Assembly: GCF_002994655.1 (NCBI RefSeq)
Contig: NZ_PPDL01000001.1
Location: 62,001-126,000, forward strand
Source: Corynebacterium sp. 13CS0277
Lineage (GTDB): Bacteria > Actinomycetota > Actinomycetes > Mycobacteriales > Mycobacteriaceae
Reading direction: 5' to 3'
DNA length: 64,000 nucleotides
This document shows, piece after piece, positions 18,831 through 27,920 of the stretch. The notes below the pieces were generated by a model, which was not told where the DNA came from, did not search any database, and was given only the letters and a program-made list of their open reading frames with translations. The position numbers and the translations under genes were made by a program. Position 1 is the stretch's first letter. The number at the start of each line of letters is the position of its first letter.

Positions 18831-20474
18831 GTGTTCGAGTCCTTGTCCGACCGCCTGACAAGCGCGCTGACCGGCCTCAAAGGCAAAGGCAAGCTGTCCG
18901 AGGCTGATATCAACGCCACCGCCCGCGAAATCCGGTTGGCGTTGCTCGACGCCGACGTGTCACTGCCGGTCGTCCGCGGCTTCATTAAACGCATCAAGGA
19001 GCGCGCCACCGGCGCCGATGTCTCCGCCGCGCTGAACCCGGCCCAGCAGGTCGTCAAGATCGTCAACGAGGAACTCATCGAGATCCTCGGCGGTGAAACC
19101 CGCCGCATCACCCTGGCGAAAAATCCGCCGACCGTCATCATGCTCGCCGGCCTGCAGGGTGCGGGTAAGACCACCCTGGCGGGCAAGCTGGCCAAGCACC
19201 TGGCGGGCAAGGGGCACGCCCCGATGCTCGTGGCCTGCGACCTGCAGCGCCCCGGCGCTGTGCAGCAGCTGCAGATCGTCGCTGAGCGTGCCGGCGTCGA
19301 CTGCTTCGCCCCCGACCCGGGCACCGCGATCGACACCCTCGACCACGAGATGGGCACCTCCCACGGCGACCCCGTGGCAGTCGCTACCGCCGGCATCGAG
19401 GAAGCCAAGCGCACCAACCACGACATCGTCATCGTGGATACCGCCGGCCGCCTCGGTATCGACGAGGAACTCATGAACCAGGCGCGCAACATCCGCGACG
19501 CCGTCAACCCCGACGAAGTGCTCTTCGTCATCGACGCCATGATCGGTCAGGACGCCGTCCAGACCGCCCAGGCCTTCCGCGATGGCGTGGACTTCACCGG
19601 CGTGGTGCTCACCAAGCTCGACGGCGACGCCCGTGGTGGTGCCGCCCTGTCGATTCGTGAAGTCACCGGCAAGCCGATCCTGTTCGCCTCCACCGGCGAG
19701 AAGCTCGAAGACTTCGATGTGTTCCACCCGGAGCGCATGGCCAGCCGCATCCTCGGTATGGGTGACGTGCTCACCCTGATTGAGCAGGCGGAGAGCGTCA
19801 TCGATCAGGAAGACGCGATGACGACCGCCACGAAGCTCGTCTCCGGCGAGCTGACGCTGGAGGACTTCCTCAACCAGATGCTCATGGTGCGCCGCATGGG
19901 TCCCATCGGCAACCTGCTGAAGATGCTGCCCGGCGGCAAGCAGATGAGCCAGATGGCTGACATGGTCGACGAGAAGCAGCTCGACCGCATCCAGGCCATC
20001 ATCCGCGGCATGACCCCGGAGGAGCGGGCCAACCCGAAGATCCTCAACGCCTCCCGCCGTAAGCGCATCGCGCAGGGTTCCGGTGTGAGTGTCGCCGACG
20101 TCAACCAGCTCGTGGAGCGTTTCTTCGAAGCGAAGAAGATGATGGGCCAGATGGCTGGCCAGTTCGGCATGGGCGGCGGACGGTCGGCGACGAAGAAGAA
20201 GCCGAAGGGTCGCAAGGGCAAGAACGGCAAGCGTAAGCCTGCGAAGAAGGGGCCGACCCGTCCGAAGATGCCGCAGGGCATGCCCGGGATGCCGGGGATG
20301 CCGGGCATGGGTGGCGGGATGCCGTCCATGGAGGAACTGCAGAAGCTGCAGGAACAGATGGGTGGCGGCATGCCCGGCCTCGGTGGGCTGGGCAAGCTCG
20401 GCAAGATCCCCGGCATGCCGAAGATGCCCCCGGGCTTCGATCTGGGGGACCTGGGCGGGGCTCCGAAGAAGTAG
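18831..20474 (+). CDS. ffh: Signal recognition particle protein Ffh
   Basis: The 547-residue GTPase has an N domain, the G motifs GLQGAGKTTLAGKLAKHLA (near residue 107), DLQRPGAVQQ, DTAGRLGIDEEL and TKLDGDARGG, and the methionine-rich M domain that binds SRP RNA and signal sequences (LEDFLNQMLMVRRMGPIG). A basic Lys/Arg tract and a Gly/Met/Pro-rich tail with repeated MPG units follow. Ffh pairs with FtsY, encoded 4.8 kb upstream. The GTG at 18831 follows AAGGGGAGA. The gene for SRP RNA was not found in this window. Confidence 0.97.
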   Translation: MFESLSDRLTSALTGLKGKGKLSEADINATAREIRLALLDADVSLPVVRGFIKRIKERATGADVSAALNPAQQVVKIVNEELIEILGGETRRITLAKNPPTVIMLAGLQGAGKTTLAGKLAKHLAGKGHAPMLVACDLQRPGAVQQLQIVAERAGVDCFAPDPGTAIDTLDHEMGTSHGDPVAVATAGIEEAKRTNHDIVIVDTAGRLGIDEELMNQARNIRDAVNPDEVLFVIDAMIGQDAVQTAQAFRDGVDFTGVVLTKLDGDARGGAALSIREVTGKPILFASTGEKLEDFDVFHPERMASRILGMGDVLTLIEQAESVIDQEDAMTTATKLVSGELTLEDFLNQMLMVRRMGPIGNLLKMLPGGKQMSQMADMVDEKQLDRIQAIIRGMTPEERANPKILNASRRKRIAQGSGVSVADVNQLVERFFEAKKMMGQMAGQFGMGGGRSATKKKPKGRKGKNGKRKPAKKGPTRPKMPQGMPGMPGMPGMGGGMPSMEELQKLQEQMGGGMPGLGGLGKLGKIPGMPKMPPGFDLGDLGGAPKK

Positions 20475-20812
20475 CGCTGCCGCCACGCCACACGGTGATG
20501 GTGTGTGACCGCCGCGCCCACTTGCAGTGGGGTGTGGCGGTCACGCGTATCGACACCTGTCACACCAGCCTCAGTGCCTGTGACCTGCCGCGCACGGTAG
20601 GGATGCGGATGTGGGGTTGCGGTGGGTGGTGTGCTAACGTTGCCGAGGTTGTGTGCGCCCCGCGCGCACGCCGCATGACCTCATCCTGCGGTACACCGTC
20701 ATCGACCCCGGTCGACCGGTGGTCACCCGCAGGTAAAAAGTTAAAGGGTTGAACCGGCCCGGGAACCCCCGGGTGTCTGTACTGCCCAGTGACCACACAG
20801 AAGGAGCCTTCC
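20475..20812 (+). promoter_or_regulatory. rpsP upstream region (338 bases without a gene)
   Basis: No gene is seen here. The promoter of rpsP must lie within it because ffh and rpsP are separated by 338 bases. TGCTAACGT near 20632-20640 is a possible extended -10. The last part contains AAGGAG (20801-20806), the rpsP ribosome-binding site. Confidence 0.4.
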
Positions 20813-21319
20813 ATGGCCGTCAAGATTAAGCTGCAGCGTCGCGGCAAGATCCGCACCCCCGAGTACCGCATCGTCGTTGCTGACGCCCGCACCCGCCGTT
20901 CCGGCAAGGTGATCGAGAACCTCGGCATCTACCAGCCGAAGAACAACCCCTCCGTCATCGAGGTTGACTCCGAGCGCGCTCAGTACTGGCTGTCCGTCGG
21001 TGCTCAGCCGACCGAGCCGGTCCTCGCCCTGCTGAAGATCACCGGTGACTGGCAGAAGTTCAAGGGCCTGCCGGGCGCCGAGGGCCGCCTGCAGGTTGCT
21101 GAGCCGAAGAAGTCCAAGCTGGAGCTGTTCAACGAGGCTCTCGCCGAGGCGAACAACGGCCCGACCGCTGAGGCCATCACCGAGAAGAAGCGCAAGGCCA
21201 AGGCTGAGGCTGAGAAGAAGGCTGCTGAAGAGGCTGCCAAGGAAGCAGAGGCCGCTGCCGCTGCTGAGGCTGCTGAGGAAGCCGTCGAAGAGGCTGAGGC
21301 TGCTGCCGAGGCTGAGTAA
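20813..21319 (+). CDS. rpsP: 30S ribosomal protein S16
   Basis: The first 90 or so residues are a standard S16 ([40 protein letters not shown]), which binds 16S rRNA early in 30S assembly. The protein is 168 residues long against the usual 80-90. The extra part is a Lys/Glu/Ala-rich helical tail, common in actinobacterial S16. AAGGAG at 20801-20806 fixes the ATG at 20813. A strong terminator follows, so rpsP is not co-transcribed with rimM and trmD as in many bacteria. Confidence 0.97.
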   Translation: MAVKIKLQRRGKIRTPEYRIVVADARTRRSGKVIENLGIYQPKNNPSVIEVDSERAQYWLSVGAQPTEPVLALLKITGDWQKFKGLPGAEGRLQVAEPKKSKLELFNEALAEANNGPTAEAITEKKRKAKAEAEKKAAEEAAKEAEAAAAAEAAEEAVEEAEAAAEAE

Positions 21320-21380
21320 GCCACACCTCTTTTTTCACGTCACTGTCCCCGGTCACCGGGGTGGGGGCGTGTGCTGAACA

Positions 21381-21414
21381 AGCTCCCCACCGCATGGGCG
21401 GTGGGGAGCTTTTT
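21381..21414 (+). terminator. Intrinsic terminator of rpsP
   Basis: The perfect 13-base stem AGCTCCCCACCGC / GCGGTGGGGAGCT with a four-base loop is followed by TTTT. It ends 95 bases after the rpsP stop. Confidence 0.85.
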
Positions 21415-21592
21415 CGCGTCGTGTGGGGTGGGGGAGAGGTATGACTGCGCGGGCCTGGGGGAGGAGGTGATACCCACCGCCCTAAAAGAGGTATGCTGGA
21501 TGCATATTTAAGGGCTGTTGAGGGAATCCTCCACTACTTATCCCTCCGGTGACCTCCACCGCCTGCGCCCCTGAGACCCGAAGGAATTGAGC

Positions 21593-22384
21593 ATGTCCGC
21601 CGCACCGCTGCCCGCCGCCGACCGCGACCCCGCCCACGCCCCCGGACACTGGGTGCTCGCCCGCGCAGGGAAGAAAGTCCTGCGCCCCGGTGGCAAAGAA
21701 ACCACCCACTGGCTGCTCGACCAGGTGGACCTGCGCGACAAGGACGTCGTCGAATTCGCCCCCGGGCTGGGGCTCACCGCCAAGGAGATCCTCGCCCGCA
21801 ATCCCCGCAGCTACACCGGCATCGACCGCGACGCCGCCGCCGTGGCCACCGCCCGCGCCGCCATCGGTAGCCGCGGCACCCTGCGTGAAGGAGAGGCCAA
21901 CGCCACCGGGCTGCCCGATGCCTGCGCCGACGTCGTCGTCGCCGAAGCCATGCTCAGCATGCACACCGACACCCACAAGGCAGAGATTCTCGCCGAAGCC
22001 GCCCGCATCCTGCGCCCCGGTGGAGTGCTGCTCAGCCACGAGCTGCTTCTGCGCCCTGACGACCTCGCCGAGGAGACAAAAACCAACATTCGACGCGACA
22101 TCGCCCGCGCGATCCACGTCAATGCCCGACCGCTGACCATCAGCGAATGGGCGGGCCTGGCCGCCGCCCAAGGGCTGGCTGTCGTCGACACCTACACCAC
22201 CACGATGAGTCTGCTGGAACCCCGCCGCGTGCTCGCCGACGAGGGCTGGCGGGTGCCCCGCATCATCTTCACCGTGCTGCGCGACAGCAAACTTCGCGCG
22301 GCGGTCTTCGGGATGCGCGCCGCCTTCCGCCGCCACGCCCACAACCTCGGTGCCATTGGCCGCGTCTACACCAAGGTCGACTAA
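21593..22384 (+). CDS. SAM-dependent methyltransferase, class I
   Basis: The 263-residue protein has the Rossmann methyltransferase motifs: motif I VVEFAPGLGLTAKEIL, motif II GIDRDAAAVATARA, the post-II segment ANATGLPDACADVVVAEAM and motif IV/V ILRPGGVLLSHELLLRP. It resembles the UbiE/Erg6-like group of small-molecule methylases. The target is unknown. AAGGA at 21581-21585 supports the ATG at 21593, and a -10-like TATGCT is at 21492-21497. It lies 40 bases before a cupin gene on the same strand, so the two probably form one unit. Confidence 0.85.
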   Translation: MSAAPLPAADRDPAHAPGHWVLARAGKKVLRPGGKETTHWLLDQVDLRDKDVVEFAPGLGLTAKEILARNPRSYTGIDRDAAAVATARAAIGSRGTLREGEANATGLPDACADVVVAEAMLSMHTDTHKAEILAEAARILRPGGVLLSHELLLRPDDLAEETKTNIRRDIARAIHVNARPLTISEWAGLAAAQGLAVVDTYTTTMSLLEPRRVLADEGWRVPRIIFTVLRDSKLRAAVFGMRAAFRRHAHNLGAIGRVYTKVD

Positions 22385-22424
22385 GGCCCGGCCCCCGCCG
22401 CGACAGACAAGGAGCATTGTTCCC

Positions 22425-22844
22425 ATGACAACCCAAGCCCCACAACCTCAAGAAGGGGCCACCTCGCTGCCCATCCACCGCCCGGAGACCTTCGGTGACG
22501 CCGACACTACAGGGGCCGTGTTTCACGGCGACGTGCTGGCACTTGCGCCTGCCGCACAGAAGGGGGCCCGCCCGGCCGTGGCCCGCATCCACACCGGCCC
22601 CCGCGCCAACCACATCCTCTTCCGCTTCCAACCCGGCCAACAGCTGCGCCAGCATAAAGCCGCGCACCCGATCACCGTCTCCGCGCCGGAGGGCGCGCTG
22701 CTGTTCACCGTCGCCGGGCAGGACCCTGTGGTCTTAAGCGGCGGGATGATGATGCACCTCGATGCGTACATTCCGCACGAAGTTGCCGTCGCCGACGGCG
22801 CGGACGGCGGCGTGCTGTGGCTCATCATGCACACCGGCGACTAG
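22425..22844 (+). CDS. Small cupin-domain protein
   Basis: The 139-residue protein has cupin features: HILFRFQPGQQLRQHKAAHPITV resembles cupin motif 1, and GGMMMHLDAYIPHEVAV resembles motif 2. The fold is a small beta-barrel that usually binds a metal. AAGGAG at 22409-22414 fixes the start. It follows the methyltransferase by 40 bases. Function is not known; oxygenase, sensor or simple ligand-binding roles are all possible. Confidence 0.78.
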   Translation: MTTQAPQPQEGATSLPIHRPETFGDADTTGAVFHGDVLALAPAAQKGARPAVARIHTGPRANHILFRFQPGQQLRQHKAAHPITVSAPEGALLFTVAGQDPVVLSGGMMMHLDAYIPHEVAVADGADGGVLWLIMHTGD

Positions 22845-22896
22845 TCCGCACGAGGCGCGGCTCCCACCGTGTGGGGTGGTAGCCCGTGGGAGGCGG

Positions 22897-22902
22897 TAGA
22901 GT
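22897..22902 (+). promoter_or_regulatory. -10 element of rimM, leaderless type
   Basis: TAGAGT, then 8 bases, then the ATG of rimM. No Shine-Dalgarno sequence is present, so a leaderless transcript is likely. Confidence 0.5.
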
Positions 22903-22910
22903 TGTAGCCC

Positions 22911-23435
22911 ATGACAAGCGACGTTGAACTCCTCATTGGCCGAGTGATCAAGGCCCACGGCATCCGCGGCGAAGTGGCCGTCGAGCCCACCACCGACGAG
23001 CCGGACATCCGCTTCGCTGTCGGCCAGGTTCTCCACGGCACGCAGTCCGGCAAGGAGCACACGCTGACCGTGGCGAAGTCCCGCCCCCACCAGGGCCGCC
23101 TGCTGGTGACTTTCGAGGAGATTGCCGACCGTACGGCCGCAGAATCCCTGCGCGGTACCCAATTCTTCGCGCCTCCGCTCGACGATGATGACGATGAGGA
23201 GGGCTTCTACGATCACGAGCTGGAAGGCCTGCGCGTCATCCACGACGGCGAGGACATCGGCGCGGTCGACTCCGTCAGCCACGGCCCTGCCGGCACCCTT
23301 CTCAGCGTTGCGCTGACCCGGGGCGGGGACGCACTCGTGCCCTTCGTGCACGCCATCGTCCCGGAGGTTGATCTTGAGTCCGGAACGCTGACCATCACCC
23401 CGCCCGAGGGGTTGCTGGACCTCGACAGCATCTAG
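22911..23435 (+). CDS. rimM: Ribosome maturation factor RimM
   Basis: The 174-residue protein has the RimM N-domain (IGRVIKAHGIRGEVAVEPTTD) and a C-terminal PRC-barrel (YDHELEGLRVIHDGEDIG). It binds S19 and helps maturation of the 30S head. A short acidic run, DDDDDEEG-like, lies between the domains. It is followed by trmD after 96 bases, the common pairing. Confidence 0.95.
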   Translation: MTSDVELLIGRVIKAHGIRGEVAVEPTTDEPDIRFAVGQVLHGTQSGKEHTLTVAKSRPHQGRLLVTFEEIADRTAAESLRGTQFFAPPLDDDDDEEGFYDHELEGLRVIHDGEDIGAVDSVSHGPAGTLLSVALTRGGDALVPFVHAIVPEVDLESGTLTITPPEGLLDLDSI

Positions 23436-23531
23436 CGCCCCACACGTGCCGCCGCACCCGACACCGTCGGTGCGGCCCCCCATCCCCGCCTGTCGCTCTC
23501 AAAGTCCCCACCGCTGGAGTGTGTCCCGCCC

Positions 23532-24665
23532 GTGCGCCTCGACGTCGTCACCATCTTTCCCGAATACTTGGAGCCGCTGCGCCACGCCCTGCTGGGCCGC
23601 GCCATTGAAGACGGCCTCCTGAGCGTCGGCGTGCATGATCTCCGCCAGTGGGCGCGCGGGGTGCACCGCGCGGTCGACGACACCCCTTATGGCGGGGGTC
23701 CCGGCATGGTCATGATGCCTCAGGTCTGGGGGCCCGCCCTCGACGACGTGGCGGCCGGCACCGGCCCTGCTGCCGGGGCGGCGGTGGACTCCGCGCAGCC
23801 GCACAAAGCCCAACCCACCCACGATGCTGTGCGGGGGCGCCGGGCGGAGGCCTACGGGGATGCGGACCCCAGTGCCCAGCCGGGGGAGGATCCCAGCCTG
23901 CCGGTGCTCATCGTGCCCACCCCGGCGGGTGTTCCTTTCACTCAGGCGCATGCCCGCGCCTGGTCCCGGGAAGACCACCTCGTGTTCGCCTGCGGGCGCT
24001 ACGAGGGCATCGATAGCCGCGTCGTCGTCGACGCGCAGCAGCGCTACCGGGTGCGGGAAGTCTCCATCGGCGACTACGTCCTCATCGGTGGGGAGGTCGC
24101 CACCCTTGTCATCGCAGAGGCCGTCTGCCGACTCATTCCCGGGGTGCTCGGCAACGCCGAGAGCCACGAGGACGACAGTTTCTCCGACGGGTTGCTCGAA
24201 GGCCCCAGTTACACCAAACCCGTGCAGTGGCGCGGGCTTGAGGTGCCGGCCGTGCTCCGCAGCGGCAACCACGACGCGATTGCCGCCTGGCGGCACGAAC
24301 AATCCCTGCGGCTCACGGCCAGCCGCCGGCCGGATCTGCTCGCCGAGGTGCAGCTCAGCGCGGCTGATCACCTGATTCTCGCGGGGCGTGATGTCGACGT
24401 GTACGCCCCAGGATTGCCCGCCACTGGCAAGCGCGCCAAGGCGGTGCGCCGCCGACTCAAAGACAACCCCGCCATCGGCGACGTCCGCGCACGCCCGGTG
24501 GAGGAACCACCAGCGGCGGAGGCTGCGGGTGAGGCGTCCATCATCAGCGTGCGAACGACCCTCGACGACGCGGCGCTGCTCACAGTGCTGCGCGCCGGTG
24601 GCGTCCGCGACGCGACCATCGTGTCGGCTCCCGCACCCCACAACCCCACCCCGGAGAACCCATGA
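23532..24665 (+). CDS. trmD: tRNA (guanine37-N1)-methyltransferase, enlarged
   Basis: TrmD motifs are present: [14 protein letters not shown] at the start, [16 protein letters not shown] (near 52-67), [14 protein letters not shown] (near 155), [15 protein letters not shown] (near 178) and the [14 protein letters not shown] tRNA-binding segment. It methylates G37 of tRNAs using SAM in a trefoil-knot fold and prevents frameshifting. The protein has 377 residues against about 240-280 in the family. About 45 extra residues sit between [10 protein letters not shown] and VLIVPTPAG, and about 100 extra residues follow the usual end. The start is GTG 23532. Its stop overlaps the next gene by 4 bases. 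Confidence 0.92.
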   Translation: MRLDVVTIFPEYLEPLRHALLGRAIEDGLLSVGVHDLRQWARGVHRAVDDTPYGGGPGMVMMPQVWGPALDDVAAGTGPAAGAAVDSAQPHKAQPTHDAVRGRRAEAYGDADPSAQPGEDPSLPVLIVPTPAGVPFTQAHARAWSREDHLVFACGRYEGIDSRVVVDAQQRYRVREVSIGDYVLIGGEVATLVIAEAVCRLIPGVLGNAESHEDDSFSDGLLEGPSYTKPVQWRGLEVPAVLRSGNHDAIAAWRHEQSLRLTASRRPDLLAEVQLSAADHLILAGRDVDVYAPGLPATGKRAKAVRRRLKDNPAIGDVRARPVEEPPAAEAAGEASIISVRTTLDDAALLTVLRAGGVRDATIVSAPAPHNPTPENP

Positions 24666-25081
24666 GCACTCCCACGCCCCACACCCCCTTGACCGCCGCG
24701 TCGTCGCACGCCGAGGAGGCGCAGAAATGCGCCGATCTGCAGGTGCTCGCCAACGCTCGTGAGCTCACCGCCGCGCAGTCGCGTTGGGCGCAACGCCTCG
24801 CGGCCGCCGGCCTGCACGATCCTGAGATCTTCGTCGAGCCGCTGTCCCTGGGCTGCGAACCCGACAACATGCTCGTCACCGAATACGAAATGCGGCACGG
24901 TACCCCGCCGATTACGCAGACCCTCCACCGGGTCATCGTCAATGCCCGCACAGCACTAGCGGATGCGGACATGACCCGGGCAGTCGTCGACTGCCTGCCG
25001 GCAGATGCCACCTGGTACGGCACCACCCGGGCCGGGCGGGCCGAGCCGGGCAGCGGGGCTGCCTGCAACGTGCGCTTGTAG
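24662..25081 (+). CDS. Uncharacterised protein coupled to trmD
   Basis: I do not recognise this 139-residue protein. Its ATG overlaps the trmD stop (ATGA), so it is translationally coupled. The sequence is soluble, with conserved-looking phrases [20 protein letters not shown] and [16 protein letters not shown] and two Cys residues. There is no signal peptide. Codon use is like the neighbours, and it is probably a real gene. Confidence 0.65.
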   Translation: MSTPTPHTPLTAASSHAEEAQKCADLQVLANARELTAAQSRWAQRLAAAGLHDPEIFVEPLSLGCEPDNMLVTEYEMRHGTPPITQTLHRVIVNARTALADADMTRAVVDCLPADATWYGTTRAGRAEPGSGAACNVRL

Positions 25082-25231
25082 TGGCCACGGCCCCTGCCAG
25101 GAAGCGCCTGTGCTGCCGGGCCTGCCCCGGGGATCTACCTGCCTGGGGCGGGGGAGCACCCACACCGGGGGACAGCGGCTGCTGCCGCGCTGCCGCGTGG
25201 GTGGGGTGTGGGCGGGGTGCGGGGCGGTGGG

Positions 25232-25237
25232 TAGGAT
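25232..25237 (+). promoter_or_regulatory. -10 element of tex, leaderless type
   Basis: TAGGAT is followed by 7 bases and the ATG of tex. There is no ribosome-binding site between them. Confidence 0.5.
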
Positions 25238-25244
25238 TGCTGAA

Positions 25245-27638
25245 ATGACCGAAACCACGACCGCGTCACGAAACTTTGATGTCGCAGCGGCGATTGCCGC
25301 CGAAGCGGCACTGAACGCCGACGGTGTGCGCGCAGCCCTCGAGCTGCTCGCGGAGGGAAACACCGTCCCCTTCATCGCCCGCTACCGCAAGGAAAAGACC
25401 GGCGGCCTGGACGACACGCAGCTGCGTTTCATCGAGGAACGCGCTGAATACCTGCGCGACTTGCACCACCGCAAGGAAACGGTGCTCGCAGCCATCGAGG
25501 AACAGGGCAAGCTGACGGCGAAGCTGCGCCGCCAGATCGAGGAAACCACCACCAAGGCCCGCCTCGAGGACCTGTACCTGCCGTTTAAAAAGCGTCGCCG
25601 CACTAAGGCTGATATCGCCCGCGAGGCTGGCATCGAGCCGCTCGTTGACGAACTCATCAACCAGCCGCAGGCCACCCCGGAAGACCTCGCCGCGCGCTTC
25701 ATCACCAAAGACTTCGCCGACGCGGCCGCCGTCCTGGAAGGCGCACGCAACATCCTCGTGGACCGGGTCGCCACCGACGCCGACGTCGTCGGCGAGGTGC
25801 GTGATACGTTCTTCGCCACCGGCCACGTCTCCGCGCAGGTCATCGATGGCAAGGAGAAGGAAGGCGAGAAGTTCGCCGACTACTTCCATTACGACGAACC
25901 CTTCACCAAGCTGCCCAGCCACCGCATTCTCGCGCTGCTGCGCGGCGAAAAAGACGGCGTGTTGCGCCTGAACTTCGCGGCCGGCGACGAACTCGACTTC
26001 CCCGGGCTTATCGCCCGCCGTGCCGACCTCGCAGTCGGCGAGAGCCCGTGGCTGGCGGACGCGGTGAACTGGGCGTGGCGCACCAAACTGTCGGTGTCCG
26101 CAGGCCTGGACACCCGTATGCGGCTCAAGGAAGCTGCCGAAGAAGGCGCCCTGAAAGTCTTCGCCACCAACCTGCGTGACGTGCTGCTGGCGGCGCCGGC
26201 CGGGCAGCGGGCCACCATGGGCCTGGACCCGGGCTACCGCAACGGCGTCAAGGTGGCCGTCGTGGATGCCACCGGCAAGGTGCTCGACACCACCATCGTC
26301 TACCCCCACCAGCCGCAAAAGCAGTGGGACCAGGCTGCCAAGGAGCTGGCGATGCTCGCCGCGAAGCACGGCGTGCAGCTGCTTGCCGTCGGCAACGGCA
26401 CGGCCTCCCGCGAAACGATGACGCTCGCGCAGGAAGTCGCCGAACTCATCGTCGCCGCCGGCGGCGAGAAGCCCACCCCGGTGACGGTGAGCGAATCCGG
26501 GGCCAGCGTGTACTCGGCCTCCAAGATTGCCGCCGAAGAATTCCCCGATATGGACGTCTCGCTGCGCGGTGCGGTGTCCATCGCCCGCCGCCTCCAGGAT
26601 CCGCTGGCCGAACTCGTCAAGATCGACCCGAAGTCCATCGGCGTCGGCCAGTACCAGCACGACGTGAATCAAACCCACCTGGCCCGCACCCTCGATGCCG
26701 TGGTGGAGGACGCCGTCAACGCCGTCGGCGTTGACGTCAACACCGCCTCCGTCGCGCTGCTCAGCCGCGTGGCCGGCATCTCTGCCACCCTCGCCGGAAA
26801 CATCGTCGCCTACCGTGACGACAACGGCGCATTTCGCACCCGCAAAGAACTCCAGAAGGTGCCCCGCCTCGGGCCGAAGGCCTTTGAGCAGTCCGCCGGC
26901 TTCCTCCGCATCATGGGCGGCGAGGACCCGCTGGATAGCTCTGCCGTCCACCCCGAGGCCTACGACGTGGTGCGCCGCATCGCCGCCGCCACCGGGCTCG
27001 GAGTGGGCGACCTGATCGGTAATACCCGGCAGTTGCACCGCCTCAACCCCGCCGACTTCGCCGACGAGCAGTTCGGTGTGCCGACCGTGACGGACATTTT
27101 GGCGGAGCTCGACAAGCCCGGCCGTGACCCGCGCCCCGAATTCGCCACCGCAACCTTCGCGGAGGGTGTGCACGAGGTTGCTGATGTCACCCCCGGCATG
27201 ATCCTCGAAGGCACCGTCACCAACGTCGCGGCCTTCGGCGCGTTCGTCGACATCGGAGTCCACCAGGACGGCCTCGTGCACGTCTCCCACATGAGCCGCC
27301 AGTTCGTCCAAGACCCGCACACGATTGTCCGCTCCGGCGACGTCGTCAAGGTCAAAGTCATCGACGTCGACGTCGACCGCCGCCGCATCGGACTGAGCTT
27401 GCTGCTCGACGACGAGGCGGAGGGCAGTGCCCGCGGCAGCAAGCCGCGCGGTGGCCGAGGCAAGGCCCGCGGCGAGGGCTCGTCCACCGGTGGGGAGCGC
27501 CGCGGCGGCGGCTCCCGTGGTGGGGCGCAGGGACGCCCCCGGGGCGACCGGCGCCGCGGTGGCCGCGGTGCCCAGGGTGGTTCCGAGGCTGCCGGTGGTG
27601 CGCTCGCGCAGGCGCTGCGCGACGCGGGCCTGCGTTAG
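25245..27638 (+). CDS. tex: Tex-family RNA-binding transcription accessory protein
   Basis: The 797-residue protein follows the Tex layout: helical N-terminus (NTVPFIARYRKEKTGGLDD, LYLPFKKRRRTKADIA), YqgF/RNase H-like domain (GLDPGYRNGVKVAVVDATG, near 324), helix-hairpin-helix region (SRVAGISATLAGNIVAYRD, near 503) and S1 domain (EGTVTNVAAFGAFVDIG, near 655-720). Tex proteins bind nucleic acids and act in transcription and RNA metabolism. A tail of about 65 residues rich in Arg and Gly follows the S1 domain. The start at 25245 fits both the onset of homology and the adjacent -10 element. Confidence 0.94.
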   Translation: MTETTTASRNFDVAAAIAAEAALNADGVRAALELLAEGNTVPFIARYRKEKTGGLDDTQLRFIEERAEYLRDLHHRKETVLAAIEEQGKLTAKLRRQIEETTTKARLEDLYLPFKKRRRTKADIAREAGIEPLVDELINQPQATPEDLAARFITKDFADAAAVLEGARNILVDRVATDADVVGEVRDTFFATGHVSAQVIDGKEKEGEKFADYFHYDEPFTKLPSHRILALLRGEKDGVLRLNFAAGDELDFPGLIARRADLAVGESPWLADAVNWAWRTKLSVSAGLDTRMRLKEAAEEGALKVFATNLRDVLLAAPAGQRATMGLDPGYRNGVKVAVVDATGKVLDTTIVYPHQPQKQWDQAAKELAMLAAKHGVQLLAVGNGTASRETMTLAQEVAELIVAAGGEKPTPVTVSESGASVYSASKIAAEEFPDMDVSLRGAVSIARRLQDPLAELVKIDPKSIGVGQYQHDVNQTHLARTLDAVVEDAVNAVGVDVNTASVALLSRVAGISATLAGNIVAYRDDNGAFRTRKELQKVPRLGPKAFEQSAGFLRIMGGEDPLDSSAVHPEAYDVVRRIAAATGLGVGDLIGNTRQLHRLNPADFADEQFGVPTVTDILAELDKPGRDPRPEFATATFAEGVHEVADVTPGMILEGTVTNVAAFGAFVDIGVHQDGLVHVSHMSRQFVQDPHTIVRSGDVVKVKVIDVDVDRRRIGLSLLLDDEAEGSARGSKPRGGRGKARGEGSSTGGERRGGGSRGGAQGRPRGDRRRGGRGAQGGSEAAGGALAQALRDAGLR

Positions 27639-27678
27639 CCGCCGACGCACCGTGACCGGTGGGGCCACTGTGACAAAG

Positions 27679-27707
27679 TTGCTGCGTGTGGCCCCCCATG
27701 CCATAAT
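27679..27707 (+). promoter_or_regulatory. Promoter of rplS
   Basis: A -35-like TTGCTG (27679-27684) and an extended -10 TGCCATAAT (hexamer CATAAT, 27702-27707) are separated by 17 bases. This is one of the best-formed two-part promoters in the window and implies a leader of about 207 bases before rplS. Confidence 0.65.
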
Positions 27708-27713
27708 GAACCG

Positions 27714-27920
27714 GTTGTCTTGGTGCAGACTCTCTTCCGTCATGCCCTATACCTCGCGCTCATCGCCGCCTCGTGCGGGAGCCGCAGGTGCGGCAGGAAG
27801 ATGGCTAAGGTCTGCCCCACAGGCTGCTTAATTGTCTCGGATACGAACCGGCCGAGCGCCCAGTTGAGGGAAGAGCCGCTAGGTTCCTCTGTCCTTATGC
27901 ATCTGTGAAGGATTGCTTAC
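27714..27920 (+). ncRNA. Long structured leader of rplS mRNA (candidate cis-regulator)
   Basis: About 207 transcribed bases precede the rplS ATG. CTCTTCC (27732-27738) can pair with GGAAGAG (27869-27875), closing a domain of about 140 bases. Inside it is a hairpin GCCGC-AGGT-GCGGC (27781-27794). Some ribosomal protein genes, including L19 in Firmicutes, are controlled by such leaders; I cannot match this one to a known class. AAGGA lies just before the start codon. Confidence 0.4.

Noticed and set aside
20170-20474. Short repeats suggesting a CRISPR or tandem-repeat locus
   Set aside because: They are coding repeats of the Gly/Met/Pro tail of Ffh, in frame and without spacers.
27720-27908. 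62-codon open frame in the rplS leader
   Set aside because: No ribosome-binding site or known family. It could be a leader peptide, but the evidence is too weak for a CDS call.
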